Of a DNA stretch of 64,000 bases, positions 25,702-34,600 are shown one piece after another; positions within the stretch are counted from its first letter, which is position 1, and each line of letters begins with the position of its first letter. Source of the DNA: Chersky-806 sp036502405 (GTDB lineage: Bacteria > Actinomycetota > Acidimicrobiia > IMCC26256 > JAENVU01). Under the pieces are notes generated by a model. That model worked only from the letters and a program-made list of their open reading frames with translations. It searched no databases and was not told the DNA's origin. Both the position numbers and the translations under genes were made by a program. The stretch is taken from the NCBI GenBank assembly GCA_036502405.1, contig DASXYP010000084.1, positions 1-64,000 on the forward strand, in the 5' to 3' direction.

Positions 25702-25777
25702 CCGACCCCCACCCCGCGCCGCCGCGGCGCCGGGACCGAACGGGACGGCGGGCGCGCCCGCGCGGCAGACTGCCGCC

Positions 25778-28066
25778 ATGGTTGATGCATTCGGTGGGGT
25801 GATCGGACCGAGCTGGCGCGAGTCGACGCCGTGGTGGCCGCCCGACCCGCAGGCTCCCCCGGGCGCCCCCAACGTCGTGCTCGTCGTGCTCGACGACGTC
25901 GGGTACGCGCAGCTCGGCTGCTACGGCTCGGACATCGCCACGCCGAACATCGACGCGCTCGCGGCCGGCGGGGTCCGCTTCGCCAACTTCCACACCACCG
26001 CGCTGTGCTCGCCGACCCGGTCGTGCCTGCTCACCGGCCGCAACCACCACTCGAACGCGATGGCCCGCGTCGCCGACCTCGCGGTCGGCTACCCCGGCTA
26101 CTGGGGTCGCATCCCGCGCCGCAACGGGTTTCTCTCCGAGACCCTCGCCGCCAACGGGTACGCGCCCGTCGCGGTCGGGAAGTGGCACCTGACGCCGGAG
26201 GACGAGACCCACGCCGCCGCGCCGCGTGAGAGCTGGCCGGTCGGGCGCGGGTTCCAGCGCTGGTACGGGTTCCACGGCGGTGAGACGCACCAGTTCGTGC
26301 CGAACCTGTTCCAGGACAACACCGCGGTGCTCCCGCCCCGCTCGCCCGAGCAGGGGTACCACCTGAGCGAGGACCTCGCCGACCGGGCGATCCAGTACCT
26401 CGGCGAGATCCGGGCGGTCGAGCCCGACCAGCCGTTCTTCCTGTACTTCGCCACCGGCGCGTGCCACTCGCCGCACCAGGCGCCGCCCGAGTGGATCGAG
26501 CGCTACCGCGGCCGGTTCGACGGTGGGTGGGACGCGTGGCGGGAAGCGACCTTCGCCCGGCAGCAGGCGATGGGCCTCCTGCCGGAGGGCACCGAGCTGT
26601 CACCCCGGCCACCGTGGGTTCCGGCGTGGGACGACCTCGCGCCGGCGGACCAGGCGGTCGCCGCCCGCTTCATGGAGTGCTTCGCGGGTTTCCTCTCGCA
26701 CGCCGACGCGCAGATCGGGCGGGTGCTCGCGTTCCTCGAAGCGCTCGGCGAGCGCGACGACACGATCGTCGTGCTGGTGTCGGACAACGGTGCGAGCGCC
26801 GAGGGCGGCGAGCGGGGATCGATCAACGACGCGCGGCTCTGGAACGGGATCCCGGCCGGCCGCCGCGAGCTGCGCGAGCGCGTCGGCGAGCTGGGCACGC
26901 CGACCGCACACAACAATTACCCGTGGGGCTGGACGATGGCCGGCAACACGCCGTTCCGGCGCTGGAAGCGCGAGGTGCACGAGGGTGGGGTCGCGGACCC
27001 GTGCATCGTGTCCTGGCCGCGCGGCATCGAGGCACGGGGCGAGATCCGTCACCAATTCGCGCACGCGATCGACGTGTTGCCGACGCTGCTCGACCTGATC
27101 GGTGCCGAGGCACCGGACGAGCTGCGCGAGATCCCCCAGAGCCCGATCGAAGGCAGCAGCTTCGCCGCCACGCTGCACGCGGCGGACTCGGCCGAGCACC
27201 GCACGACCCAGTACTTCGAGATGCTCGGCAGCCGCGGGCTCTACCACGAAGGGTGGAAGGCGGTGACCTTCAAGCCGCTCGGGCAGATGTACGGGGACGG
27301 CATCGACCCCGACGCGCCCTTCGAGGACGACGTCTGGGAGCTGTACCACGTCGCCGAGGACTTCTCGGAGTGCCACGACCTCGCGGCGCGGGAGCCGGAG
27401 CGGCTCGCGGCCATGGTCGACCGCTGGTGGGACGAGGCGCGCCGCTACCAGGTGCTCCCGCTCGACAACCGCCCGGTCGCGGCCCTCCTCGCGCCGCGCC
27501 GCCCGTTCGACGACCGCGACCGGTACGTCTTCTGGCCACAAGGCGCGCCGATCCCCGAGAACGTGACAGTGAACGTCCGCAACCGCAACCACACGATCAC
27601 CGCGGAGGTCGAGGTGCCCGAGGGCGTCGTGCCCGAGGGGGTCCTGCTCACCATGGGGACGGTGCTCGGCGGCTGGTCGCTGCACGTGATCGACGGGACG
27701 CTCCGCTACGTCCACAACTTCGTGGGCAAGGAGCGGTACACCGTCACGTCGGACGTCGTGGTGCCGCCCGGCCGCCACGAGCTGCGGTTCGCGTTCGAGA
27801 GCCGGGGGGACTTCAGCGGCGTGGGCCGGCTCCTCGTCGACGGCGCGGTCGTCGGTGAGGGCGAGATCGCCACCACCACGCCGGTGCGGTACTCGATCAG
27901 CGGCGCGGGGCTGACCTGCGGTTGGGAGCAGGGCCCGCCGGTCGGCGAGGGCTACGCCGCACCGTTCCGGTTCACCGGCACCCTGCACCGGGTCGTGGTC
28001 GAGGTGGACGGCGAGGGCCACCGCGACCCCGAGGCGGAGTTCGAGGCCATCATGTCGGAGCAGTGA
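25778..28066 (+). CDS. Large arylsulfatase (formylglycine-dependent)
   Basis: The protein has 762 residues. The first part has NVVLVVLDDVGYAQLGCYG (metal site) and the catalytic motif CSPTR with Cys at residue 77, then GKWHL and VLVSDNGAS. The C-terminal 200 residues form a beta-rich domain of the kind found in long bacterial arylsulfatases. No signal peptide is visible. The ATG at 25778 is used; an open frame upstream overlaps the preceding gene and is not conserved-looking. It should hydrolyse an organic sulfate ester. It needs formylglycine modification by an enzyme that is not in the window. Confidence 0.92.
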   Translation: MVDAFGGVIGPSWRESTPWWPPDPQAPPGAPNVVLVVLDDVGYAQLGCYGSDIATPNIDALAAGGVRFANFHTTALCSPTRSCLLTGRNHHSNAMARVADLAVGYPGYWGRIPRRNGFLSETLAANGYAPVAVGKWHLTPEDETHAAAPRESWPVGRGFQRWYGFHGGETHQFVPNLFQDNTAVLPPRSPEQGYHLSEDLADRAIQYLGEIRAVEPDQPFFLYFATGACHSPHQAPPEWIERYRGRFDGGWDAWREATFARQQAMGLLPEGTELSPRPPWVPAWDDLAPADQAVAARFMECFAGFLSHADAQIGRVLAFLEALGERDDTIVVLVSDNGASAEGGERGSINDARLWNGIPAGRRELRERVGELGTPTAHNNYPWGWTMAGNTPFRRWKREVHEGGVADPCIVSWPRGIEARGEIRHQFAHAIDVLPTLLDLIGAEAPDELREIPQSPIEGSSFAATLHAADSAEHRTTQYFEMLGSRGLYHEGWKAVTFKPLGQMYGDGIDPDAPFEDDVWELYHVAEDFSECHDLAAREPERLAAMVDRWWDEARRYQVLPLDNRPVAALLAPRRPFDDRDRYVFWPQGAPIPENVTVNVRNRNHTITAEVEVPEGVVPEGVLLTMGTVLGGWSLHVIDGTLRYVHNFVGKERYTVTSDVVVPPGRHELRFAFESRGDFSGVGRLLVDGAVVGEGEIATTTPVRYSISGAGLTCGWEQGPPVGEGYAAPFRFTGTLHRVVVEVDGEGHRDPEAEFEAIMSEQ

Positions 28067-28100
28067 GCGAACGAACCGACCGCGCACGGAGGGGGACCTC

Positions 28101-29249
28101 GTGACGATCATCGACTCGGACCAGCACCTGGTGGAGCACCGCGGCCTCTGGGAGGACCACGTCGACCCGGCCGACCGCGACGACGCGATCCGCTTCACGG
28201 ACGACGCGGCGGGCAACACCTGGGTGACGTGGCGCGACGGACGGCTCGGGCTGGCCGAGGTGCAGACGCCCGGCGACACGTCCACCCTCGGCGAGCGCCA
28301 CAACCGCGTGCGGCGGGGTGACGTGGCCGAGCAGCACTACGACGACGTCTTGCCGCGCGACCACTGGGATCCCGCGGCGCGCCTGGACCGTCTCGCCGGT
28401 CTCGGGCTCGACGAGGCGGTTCTGTTCCCGAACTACGGCCTGTTGTGGGAGCGCTCGCTCTCGGCCGCGCCCGCGGCGATGCTGGCGAACATGCGGGCGT
28501 GGAACCGCTGGTGCGCGACGGTCGCGAGCGAGGGTCGGGGCCGGCTCCACCCGGTTGCACACCTGTCGCTGCGCGACCCCGAATGGGTCGAGGCCGAGCT
28601 GCGCTCGCTGGCCGCGGCGGGCGTGCGGGTGGCGATGATCGCCCCCGCGGTCGTCGACGGGAAGCCACTGTCGCACCCGGACCTGGACCGGGTCTGGGGC
28701 GCGTTCGTGGAGCACGGGATCAGCCCGGTGTTCCACGTCGCCGACCAGACCCGTCCGTTCGACGACGCCTGGTACACGGACTCGGAGGACGCGTTCGTAC
28801 CGGTGCTCGACTCCGTGTTCCTCTCCACCGCGGCCGCGCTGGCCTGCACGGACCTCATCGTCAACGGGGTCCTGGAGCGCCATCCCGACCTGCGGCTCGG
28901 CATCGTGGAGCTCTCGGCGATCTGGGTGCCGATGTACCTGCTCATGCTCGACGGCGGGGTGGACTTCACGACCCGGCTCAACGGCTTCGCGCCCGCCGAG
29001 CTCTCGTTGCGCCCGAGCGAGTACTTCCGGCGCCAGGTGCGGGTCTCGTCCTTCTCGTACGAGCTCCCCGAGCAGCTCCGCCGGCAGCTCGGCGGCGCGG
29101 ACCTGCTCATGGCGTGCAGCGACTACCCCCATTCGGAGGGCACCGCGACGCCGATCGACGACTACGCGGCCACCGGGAAGTACGGCACCGACGCAACGCG
29201 CGCCCCCGGCCTCTTCCACGACAACGCCGCCTTCCTGCTCCGCCGCTGA
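28101..29249 (+). CDS. Amidohydrolase-2 family protein
   Basis: The protein has 382 residues. It begins TIIDSDQHLVEH (the DxxH variant of the N-terminal metal motif) and ends with a family-typical block, SDYPHSEGTATPI, near residue 340. It is an amidohydrolase-2 TIM-barrel protein with likely metal-dependent hydrolysis or decarboxylation. The start is GTG at 28101, 34 bp after the sulfatase stop, so it is probably the last gene of the 23953-29249 transcript. It converges with the alpha/beta hydrolase, 8 bp apart. Confidence 0.88.
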   Translation: MTIIDSDQHLVEHRGLWEDHVDPADRDDAIRFTDDAAGNTWVTWRDGRLGLAEVQTPGDTSTLGERHNRVRRGDVAEQHYDDVLPRDHWDPAARLDRLAGLGLDEAVLFPNYGLLWERSLSAAPAAMLANMRAWNRWCATVASEGRGRLHPVAHLSLRDPEWVEAELRSLAAAGVRVAMIAPAVVDGKPLSHPDLDRVWGAFVEHGISPVFHVADQTRPFDDAWYTDSEDAFVPVLDSVFLSTAAALACTDLIVNGVLERHPDLRLGIVELSAIWVPMYLLMLDGGVDFTTRLNGFAPAELSLRPSEYFRRQVRVSSFSYELPEQLRRQLGGADLLMACSDYPHSEGTATPIDDYAATGKYGTDATRAPGLFHDNAAFLLRR

Positions 29250-29257
29250 CGCGGCGG

Positions 29258-30154
29258 TCAGGCGGAGCTGAGGGCGGCGAGCATCGCGGTGGCGAAGCGG
29301 TCGGGGGCCTCGACCATCGGGTAGTGGCCGATGTCGTCGAGGGTGACGAGCGGGGCCTCTCCCCGAAGCTCGTGCAACCGCGTCGCCATCGGGTAGCGCG
29401 CCACCGGGTCGAGCTTCCCCCAGATGACGTGCAGCGGCGACGGGTGCTGCTCGATCCCGCCGGTGAACCGGGACTCCTCGGCCCTACGGTCCTCGATGTA
29501 GCGGATCGTCCGGGCGAGGAGCTGGTGCCCGTCCTGGTACGAGGCGAGCTCCCAGAGCGCGTCGAGCTCCTCCGGGTCCGCGTCCTCAGGACGCGCGAAC
29601 GTGCCCGCCACCCCACCCTTGAACCCGACCGACGGGTCGATGCCGAGCGCCGCGAGGTCGAAGCGGGCGTCCTCGGCGGCGAGCAGGGCCTGCTGGCCGT
29701 CCGTGAGCTGGACGAGATCCATGTAGATGCTGCCGTTGGAGATGATCCGGCTCGTCACCTCGAACCCGAGCGAGCCCTCCAGCGACCGGGTGAGCAGCTC
29801 GCCGCCGACCGAGTCGCCGAGGTCGTGGGTCGCGAGCACGACCCGATCGAGGCCCGCGTCGCGCGCGACGGCCTCGGCCGTGTCGGCGTAGCCCCGGATG
29901 CTGTAGCGGACGTCCGGCTTGTCGGACAGCCCGAAGCCGAGGAAGTCGAAGAGCACGACGCGGCGTCCCGCGGCCCGGACCGGCTCGATGACCTCGCGCC
30001 AGTCGAACGAGCAGGTGGGGAACCCGTGCAGGACCAGGAGCGGGTCACCGGACTCGGCTGCGGTCGCGGGCGCGTCGAGCACGAACACCTCGAGGTCGTC
30101 GACCGTGATCCGGTGCCCACGCGCCGACCACTCGGCGACTGCCTTCGAGACCAT
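29258..30154 (-). CDS. Alpha/beta hydrolase with an Asp nucleophile (epoxide hydrolase / dehalogenase-like)
   Basis: The protein has 298 residues. The oxyanion motif is HGFPTCSFDWR; the nucleophile elbow reads HDLGDS with Asp near residue 111, as in epoxide hydrolases and haloalkane dehalogenases. The Trp that follows this Asp in dehalogenases (HDWG) is Leu here, which argues against a classic dehalogenase. The late His is in DIGHYPMVE. It is divergent from the SDR at 30261 over 106 bp. Confidence 0.88.
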   Translation of the reverse strand: MVSKAVAEWSARGHRITVDDLEVFVLDAPATAAESGDPLLVLHGFPTCSFDWREVIEPVRAAGRRVVLFDFLGFGLSDKPDVRYSIRGYADTAEAVARDAGLDRVVLATHDLGDSVGGELLTRSLEGSLGFEVTSRIISNGSIYMDLVQLTDGQQALLAAEDARFDLAALGIDPSVGFKGGVAGTFARPEDADPEELDALWELASYQDGHQLLARTIRYIEDRRAEESRFTGGIEQHPSPLHVIWGKLDPVARYPMATRLHELRGEAPLVTLDDIGHYPMVEAPDRFATAMLAALSSA

Positions 30155-30260
30155 GGCTTCTCTCCTGTTCAGAGGGCGCGGGCGCGCCCTCGGGCGGTGA
30201 GCGCGATCGTCGCGGGCGACTCTACGGGGCCGCCTCCCGCCGGTACGCGAAACTCCGGCG

Positions 30261-31025
30261 ATGACCACGCTCCCCGCGCCCGAGCGCCAGTTCCGCCTCG
30301 ACGGGCGCGTCGCGCTGGTGACGGGCGCGTCCTCCGGGCTGGGCGACCGGTTCGCCCGGGTCCTCGCGGCGGCGGGCGCCGAGGTCGTCCTCACCGCCCG
30401 CCGCGCCGACCGGCTCCGGGCCCTCGCCACCGAGATCGGGGCGATCTGGTCCGCCGGTGACCTCGCCGACGCCGGCTACCGGGAGGAGCTGGCGGCGTTC
30501 GTCGGGCAGGAGCACGGCCGGCTCGACGTGCTGGTGAACAACGCGGCCACCAACGACGAGGAGCCGCTGGAACGGGAGTCCCTGGACCGGCTCCGGGCCG
30601 TCGTCGAGCTCAACCTGGTCGCGGTCATGGACCTGTGCCGGCTGACCGCGCCGCTGCTGTTCGCCAGCCCCGCGGCGTCCGTGGTCAACGTCTCGTCGAT
30701 GTACGGCGTCGTCGGCTCGCGCGGCCCCATGACCGCCTACAACGCCACCAAGGGGGCACTGGTGAACCTGAGCCGGCACCTTGCGGCGCAGTGGGGCCGG
30801 CACGGCGTGCGGGTCAACGCGCTTGCCCCCGGCTACTTCGCGACCGAGATGACGGACGACTTCGCGGACCCGGACTTCGTGCGGGTGATCGAGGAGCGGA
30901 CGCTGCTGCGACGGGTCCCGCGTCCCGACGAGCTCGACGGTGCGTTGCTCTTCCTCGCGTCCGACGCGTCGACCTACATGACCGGGCAGACGCTGGTCGT
31001 CGACGCGGGCTGGACTGCGGTCTGA
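30261..31025 (+). CDS. Short-chain dehydrogenase/reductase (SDR)
   Basis: The protein has 254 residues. The cofactor motif is TGASSGLGDRF, then NNAAT (usual NNAG), the catalytic Ser in VSSMYG and YNATK as the YxxxK motif. The Arg in TARRADR suggests NADP preference. The C-terminus YMTGQTLVVDAGW is classical. The substrate is unknown. It converges with the RodZ-C-like gene. Confidence 0.92.
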   Translation: MTTLPAPERQFRLDGRVALVTGASSGLGDRFARVLAAAGAEVVLTARRADRLRALATEIGAIWSAGDLADAGYREELAAFVGQEHGRLDVLVNNAATNDEEPLERESLDRLRAVVELNLVAVMDLCRLTAPLLFASPAASVVNVSSMYGVVGSRGPMTAYNATKGALVNLSRHLAAQWGRHGVRVNALAPGYFATEMTDDFADPDFVRVIEERTLLRRVPRPDELDGALLFLASDASTYMTGQTLVVDAGWTAV

Positions 31026-31054
31026 CGCGGCGGCCGCGCTGCGAGGCCGGCGCG

Positions 31055-31753
31055 CTACGCCGCCGGGTTCAGCTGCACGTCCATCGCTGCACCACCGCTC
31101 GTCGGCAGCGCGAGCGCCTGGCCGTTGACCTGGACGTCGACCATCCCCGGATTGCCCAGGCGCAGGGTCATCGGGCCCGAGCCCGGGATCGCCTTCGAGT
31201 CCCCGGACTGCAGGGTCGTCGTCACGAGCACGGTCTTGTCCGCCCCTTCGGCCTGCATCCAGCACGCGCCGCGGGCTGCCACCGTCACGGTGTAGGCCCC
31301 GGCGGGCATCGAGACCGTGACCGTCCCGCGGGTCAGCGGGCCGACCGTCAGGGCCGGGGCCACGGTCGTCGTGGTGGTCGACGTCGAGGTCGACGAGGAG
31401 GTCGACGGGTGGTCCACCGCCTGGCCCTTCCCTCCGGACCCGCCCGACGAGTCGCTCTGGTTCAGCGCGAGCACCACCGCGGCGACGACCGCGACCACCA
31501 GCAGGCCGCCCCCGAGGTACATCCACATCCTGGAGGTGCGCTCCGAGGTGCCCCGGGCCGCGGGGAGGCTCGGCACCGACACGGGCGCGGTCGCGCGTTC
31601 ACCTGCCGGCGCCTGGGCCGCGCTCGCGGCGATCCGCAGCGCCTCGAGCTGGCGTTGCTGCGCGTCGACCGAGTCGCGCGCCTCACGCCCCCGGCGACGG
31701 GCCACGACGGTCGCGATCACCGAGAGGACGAGAAGGACGACGAGGAGCCACAT
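31055..31753 (-). CDS. Single-pass membrane protein with a C-terminal DUF4115/RodZ-C-like domain
   Basis: The protein has 232 residues. An N-terminal anchor is seen at residues 1-20 (WLLVVLLVLSVIATVV) and a second hydrophobic segment near 80-100 (MYLGGGLLVVAVVAAVVLAL). A Ser/Thr linker follows, then a beta domain with ACWMQAEGADKTVL, GSGPMTLRLGNPGMVDVQVNGQ, matching the RodZ C-terminal domain pattern. There is no helix-turn-helix at the N-terminus, unlike true RodZ. The ATG at 31753 has GGTGGA upstream. Its role is unknown, possibly at the cell surface. Confidence 0.82.
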   Translation of the reverse strand: MWLLVVLLVLSVIATVVARRRGREARDSVDAQQRQLEALRIAASAAQAPAGERATAPVSVPSLPAARGTSERTSRMWMYLGGGLLVVAVVAAVVLALNQSDSSGGSGGKGQAVDHPSTSSSTSTSTTTTTVAPALTVGPLTRGTVTVSMPAGAYTVTVAARGACWMQAEGADKTVLVTTTLQSGDSKAIPGSGPMTLRLGNPGMVDVQVNGQALALPTSGGAAMDVQLNPAA

Positions 31754-31840
31754 GGTTCCACCCGCGATATCACGCAGGCCCCGAGAACGGAAGGCAATCG
31801 GGGTGCCTTGCATCGAGCGTTGACGCGCGGCCTAATGGGT

Positions 31841-32455
31841 ATGGCGCAACATCCGACCTGGTGTGCCATGCGCCACCGGCGGGCTGGGGTACACGACCAC
31901 GCCGAACGGAGGCTTCTGATGAGCAAGATCGATCCCGGCCTGCGGCGGGAAGATCCCGGGTCCGAGCCGGACGGGGCGCAACCGCCGCCGACCATCCGCA
32001 TCAACCCCGTGGGTGGCGCCCGCGAGGTCCAGGCGTTCGCCCGCCTCGCCGCGGTCGTCGACCGCGCCGGCACCGTCGAGGTCCCTCGGATCGAGAGCCC
32101 GGAGCCCGAGGCCGCGATCCACGTCCACACCCGGGCCCCCGAGCCCAGCGGCTCCGCGACCCGGATCCGCCAGGAGGCGTTCGCCGCGCTGGCCCGGGCC
32201 GAGGCCGAGCACACGGCCGCGCTCGAGCACTCCCGGAACTGCTGGCAGGACGTGCACGACCGAGAGCAGCAGACGGCCAGGATCGCCGAGGACGAGGCCG
32301 CGGCGCTGCGGACGTTCGAGCTGCTGCGCGAGAGCCGGCGCAGCTCGGAGCGGGCAGTTCGCCAGACGCGCGTGGACAGCGAGGAAGCGAGCCGGCGCTG
32401 CCTGACCACCGCACGGATCCTGGAGGAGGCGCGCATGCGCGCCGACCGTCTCTGA
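31841..32455 (+). CDS. Unknown protein with an N-terminal Cys/His motif and a coiled-coil C-terminus
   Basis: The protein has 204 residues from this ATG. The first 25 residues contain HPTWC-x3-H-x4-G-x-H-x-H, a Cys/His spacing like zinc-finger-like heads of small actinobacterial proteins (DUF6907-type, from memory). A segment like TIRINPVGGAREVQAFARLAAVVDRAG follows, then about 90 residues of charged, Ala-rich coiled coil. A later ATG at 31919 has a better ribosome site (GGAGG, spacing 6) but would remove the Cys/His head. I prefer the upstream start with moderate confidence. It is divergent from the gene at 31753. Confidence 0.6.
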   Translation: MAQHPTWCAMRHRRAGVHDHAERRLLMSKIDPGLRREDPGSEPDGAQPPPTIRINPVGGAREVQAFARLAAVVDRAGTVEVPRIESPEPEAAIHVHTRAPEPSGSATRIRQEAFAALARAEAEHTAALEHSRNCWQDVHDREQQTARIAEDEAAALRTFELLRESRRSSERAVRQTRVDSEEASRRCLTTARILEEARMRADRL

Positions 32456-32474
32456 GGTTGCGGTGAGGGTCCGC

Positions 32475-32942
32475 TCAGTCGGCCCGCACGTCCGCCCACG
32501 TCGACTCGACCGCGTCCACGATCTCCGGCACTGCGGCGCGCAGTGCGTCGGCGTCGCTCGCGAGCCATGGCGCGTCGCCGACGTCTGCCCCGCAACGTTC
32601 GAGCAGCGCAACGAGGTCGCGCAGCTCGCCCGCCAACCACGCGGCCGGATCGCGCTGGATCGCCTCGTCCCAGTGCCGGTCGCACGGTTCGATGCCCTCG
32701 AAGCGCGGGTGGAAGTGCGCGCTCTTCAGGTTCCCGGCCGGCGAATCGGTCTGGTCGAAGAGGTCGGCCCGGAACACCGGCTGGTCGAGGACGACGCGTT
32801 CGGCGGCGAACCGTGACCCGCGCTTCGGCTCCAGGCCGAGCAGCCGGACCTCGACCCGGGCTCCCCGCTCGGGTGGGGTCATCGGCTCGTGCCACGGCCC
32901 GACCAGCACCGCGATCCCCTCGAACACGTAGGCGTTGCGCAT
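32475..32942 (-). CDS. Unknown cytoplasmic protein
   Basis: The protein has 155 residues, with no membrane segment and no signal. It begins with a short beta-like stretch (VFEGIAVLVGPWHEP) and contains SAHFHPRFEGIEPC and a predicted helical end. I do not recognise a family. Its codon use fits the neighbours, so it looks like a real gene. It lies 27 bp downstream of the rRNA methylase on the same strand and may be cotranscribed. Confidence 0.7.
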   Translation of the reverse strand: MRNAYVFEGIAVLVGPWHEPMTPPERGARVEVRLLGLEPKRGSRFAAERVVLDQPVFRADLFDQTDSPAGNLKSAHFHPRFEGIEPCDRHWDEAIQRDPAAWLAGELRDLVALLERCGADVGDAPWLASDADALRAAVPEIVDAVESTWADVRAD

Positions 32943-32969
32943 CCATCGACCTCCTCGGCTCCCGAGACG

Positions 32970-33521
32970 CTACGCCCGTCGCTCGATGCGCAGCACGACG
33001 GCGTCGTGCGGGGGCCGGGGGCGGAACGCGGCGCGCGGGAGCCGGGCGACGGTCGCCACCCGGAACGTGGCTGCCCAGCGGTGGAACCCGGGCGCCCGTC
33101 CGTCGTTCCAGCGCCGGGCCACGTGACGGGGGACGACGAGGTCGGCCGAGACCAGGCGGCTCCCCGGGCTGAGGAGCCGGCGGATCACCGCGGTCGTGGC
33201 CCCGAACGGCGGGTTGGCGACGACCCGGAACGGCCGGCGCGGCAGGCGGAGGTCCGTCGCGTCGACCTGGACCACCGTGACCGGGGACCCGGTGAATCGT
33301 CGCCGGAGTGCCGCGGCCCGCGCCGGGTGCAGCTCGACCGCGATGACCCGGGCACCCGCCGCAACGAGCGGCGCGGTCAGCGCGCCCGTCCCCGCGCCGA
33401 TGTCGACGACGAGGTCCCGACGCCGGATCCCGGCCGACGCGACCAGGCGCCGGGCCGCGGGCTCAGCGAGCTGGTGCCATCCCCAGCACCGGTCGCCGGC
33501 GGGCCGCGCCGAGGCGGCCAC
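32970..33521 (-). CDS. Erm/KsgA-type rRNA adenine N6-methyltransferase-like protein
   Basis: The protein has 183 residues. The SAM motif VVDIGAGTGALTAPL is near residue 40, the acidic motif VIAVELHPARA follows, and the catalytic motif is VVANPPFGATTAV (N-P-P-F). This is the Erm (A2058 of 23S rRNA) or KsgA (16S rRNA) fold. The protein is about 80-100 residues shorter than most Erm and KsgA proteins and lacks most of the C-terminal RNA-binding domain. The start is GTG. The 102-nt leader and an upstream hairpin could allow regulation (see findings). Resistance is not proven. Confidence 0.82.
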   Translation of the reverse strand: MAASARPAGDRCWGWHQLAEPAARRLVASAGIRRRDLVVDIGAGTGALTAPLVAAGARVIAVELHPARAAALRRRFTGSPVTVVQVDATDLRLPRRPFRVVANPPFGATTAVIRRLLSPGSRLVSADLVVPRHVARRWNDGRAPGFHRWAATFRVATVARLPRAAFRPRPPHDAVVLRIERRA

Positions 33522-33604
33522 GGAGCACCATCACCATGGTCATCGCGACATTCTCATCCGCGCGGCGCGCCCCGCACCAACGATTCACCGCGCGGGCTCC
33601 TCCC

Positions 33605-33651
33605 CCGTTTGTCCGATTCCCGCTCACTGTGCCCCGTCTTCGGACAAACGG
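33605..33651 (-). promoter_or_regulatory. 12-bp perfect inverted repeat upstream of the Erm-like gene (hairpin/attenuator or terminator)
   Basis: CCGTTTGTCCGA (33605-33616) and TCGGACAAACGG (33640-33651) are perfect complements around a 23-nt loop that contains the stop codon of the dioxygenase gene. In the minus-strand transcript this would fold into a strong stem-loop between the dioxygenase and the Erm-like gene, 84 nt before its start. Confidence 0.7.
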
Positions 33652-34556
33652 AAGGGGTGGGGTCGGACGGAGGCCGGGCGCGGCGGCCCGGGACGCTCGC
33701 GGTCGGCGGTGCCGGCCTTCCTGGTCTCGGCATCCCGGTACGCGGTCTCCGCAAACCGGTCGCCGAACACGACCTCGCCCGGGCTGCGACCGTCGACGTG
33801 GCCCATCACGCCCTTGTAGAGCCGGTACCCGAGCAGCTCGAGCAGCCGGTCCGAGAACGTCGCCGCGACGTCGGGCGGGATCGCCAGGTAGTGGTTCTGC
33901 TGCTGGCGGACGAACCCCGGGCAGTACTGGACGTTCACCCCGAGCCGCCACTCGTCCGCGGTCGTGTTCGCGCCACCGCCGTGCCAGAGGCTGCCGTGGA
34001 ACACCATGACCGAGCCCGCCGGCATCTCGAGCGACCGCACGTCGTGCTCGCCGAGACGGCCCTTCGGGATGACCGGCATGCGGTGCGAGCCGGGGATGTA
34101 GCGCGTGCCGCCGTTGGCCGCGGTGAAGTCGGTGAGCGCCCACATGCTCGTGACCATCATCGGCACGTGCGGCCGGGGCAGGTGGCGCGACATCACGATG
34201 TCGTCACCGTGCATCGGCTGGGGGTCCTCACCCGGGCCGATGTCGATCGCGGTCATGCCCGAGAGCAGGCAGCCCGGATCCAGGAGCCGCTCGACGATCG
34301 GCAGGACGCTCGGGTGCACCGGCATCGCCTGGAAGACAGGATCCTTCGCGAGCAGGTTGTACATCCGCAGCGTCGAGTGACCTTCGGCCGCGGTGCCGAG
34401 CGGCTCGACGCCGAGCTCGCCCTGCAGGCGGCGGATCGTGTCGAGCAGCGCGACGACCAGCTCGGGCTCGATCGCGTCCTCGACGATCGTGAAGCCGACG
34501 TCGTCGATGCGGGCGAGGTGCTGCGCCAACGTCCTGTCGTCGAGGGTGACCGTCAT
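33624..34556 (-). CDS. Phytanoyl-CoA dioxygenase-like Fe(II)/2-oxoglutarate oxygenase
   Basis: The protein has 310 residues. The iron ligands are visible as the HxD motif in PMHGDD and the distal His in SLWHGGG; the Arg for 2-oxoglutarate is in EWRLGV. PhyH-family enzymes hydroxylate fatty acyl chains or small natural products; the substrate is unknown. The C-terminal 30 residues are Pro/Arg-rich and overlap the inverted repeat. It is divergent from the GNAT gene over 44 bp. Confidence 0.88.
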   Translation of the reverse strand: MTVTLDDRTLAQHLARIDDVGFTIVEDAIEPELVVALLDTIRRLQGELGVEPLGTAAEGHSTLRMYNLLAKDPVFQAMPVHPSVLPIVERLLDPGCLLSGMTAIDIGPGEDPQPMHGDDIVMSRHLPRPHVPMMVTSMWALTDFTAANGGTRYIPGSHRMPVIPKGRLGEHDVRSLEMPAGSVMVFHGSLWHGGGANTTADEWRLGVNVQYCPGFVRQQQNHYLAIPPDVAATFSDRLLELLGYRLYKGVMGHVDGRSPGEVVFGDRFAETAYRDAETRKAGTADRERPGPPRPASVRPHPFRLSEDGAQ

Positions 34557-34600
34557 CGAGCTGCCTCGTCCGGTTCGGGTCCCGGGTGCCAGGATGCGGC

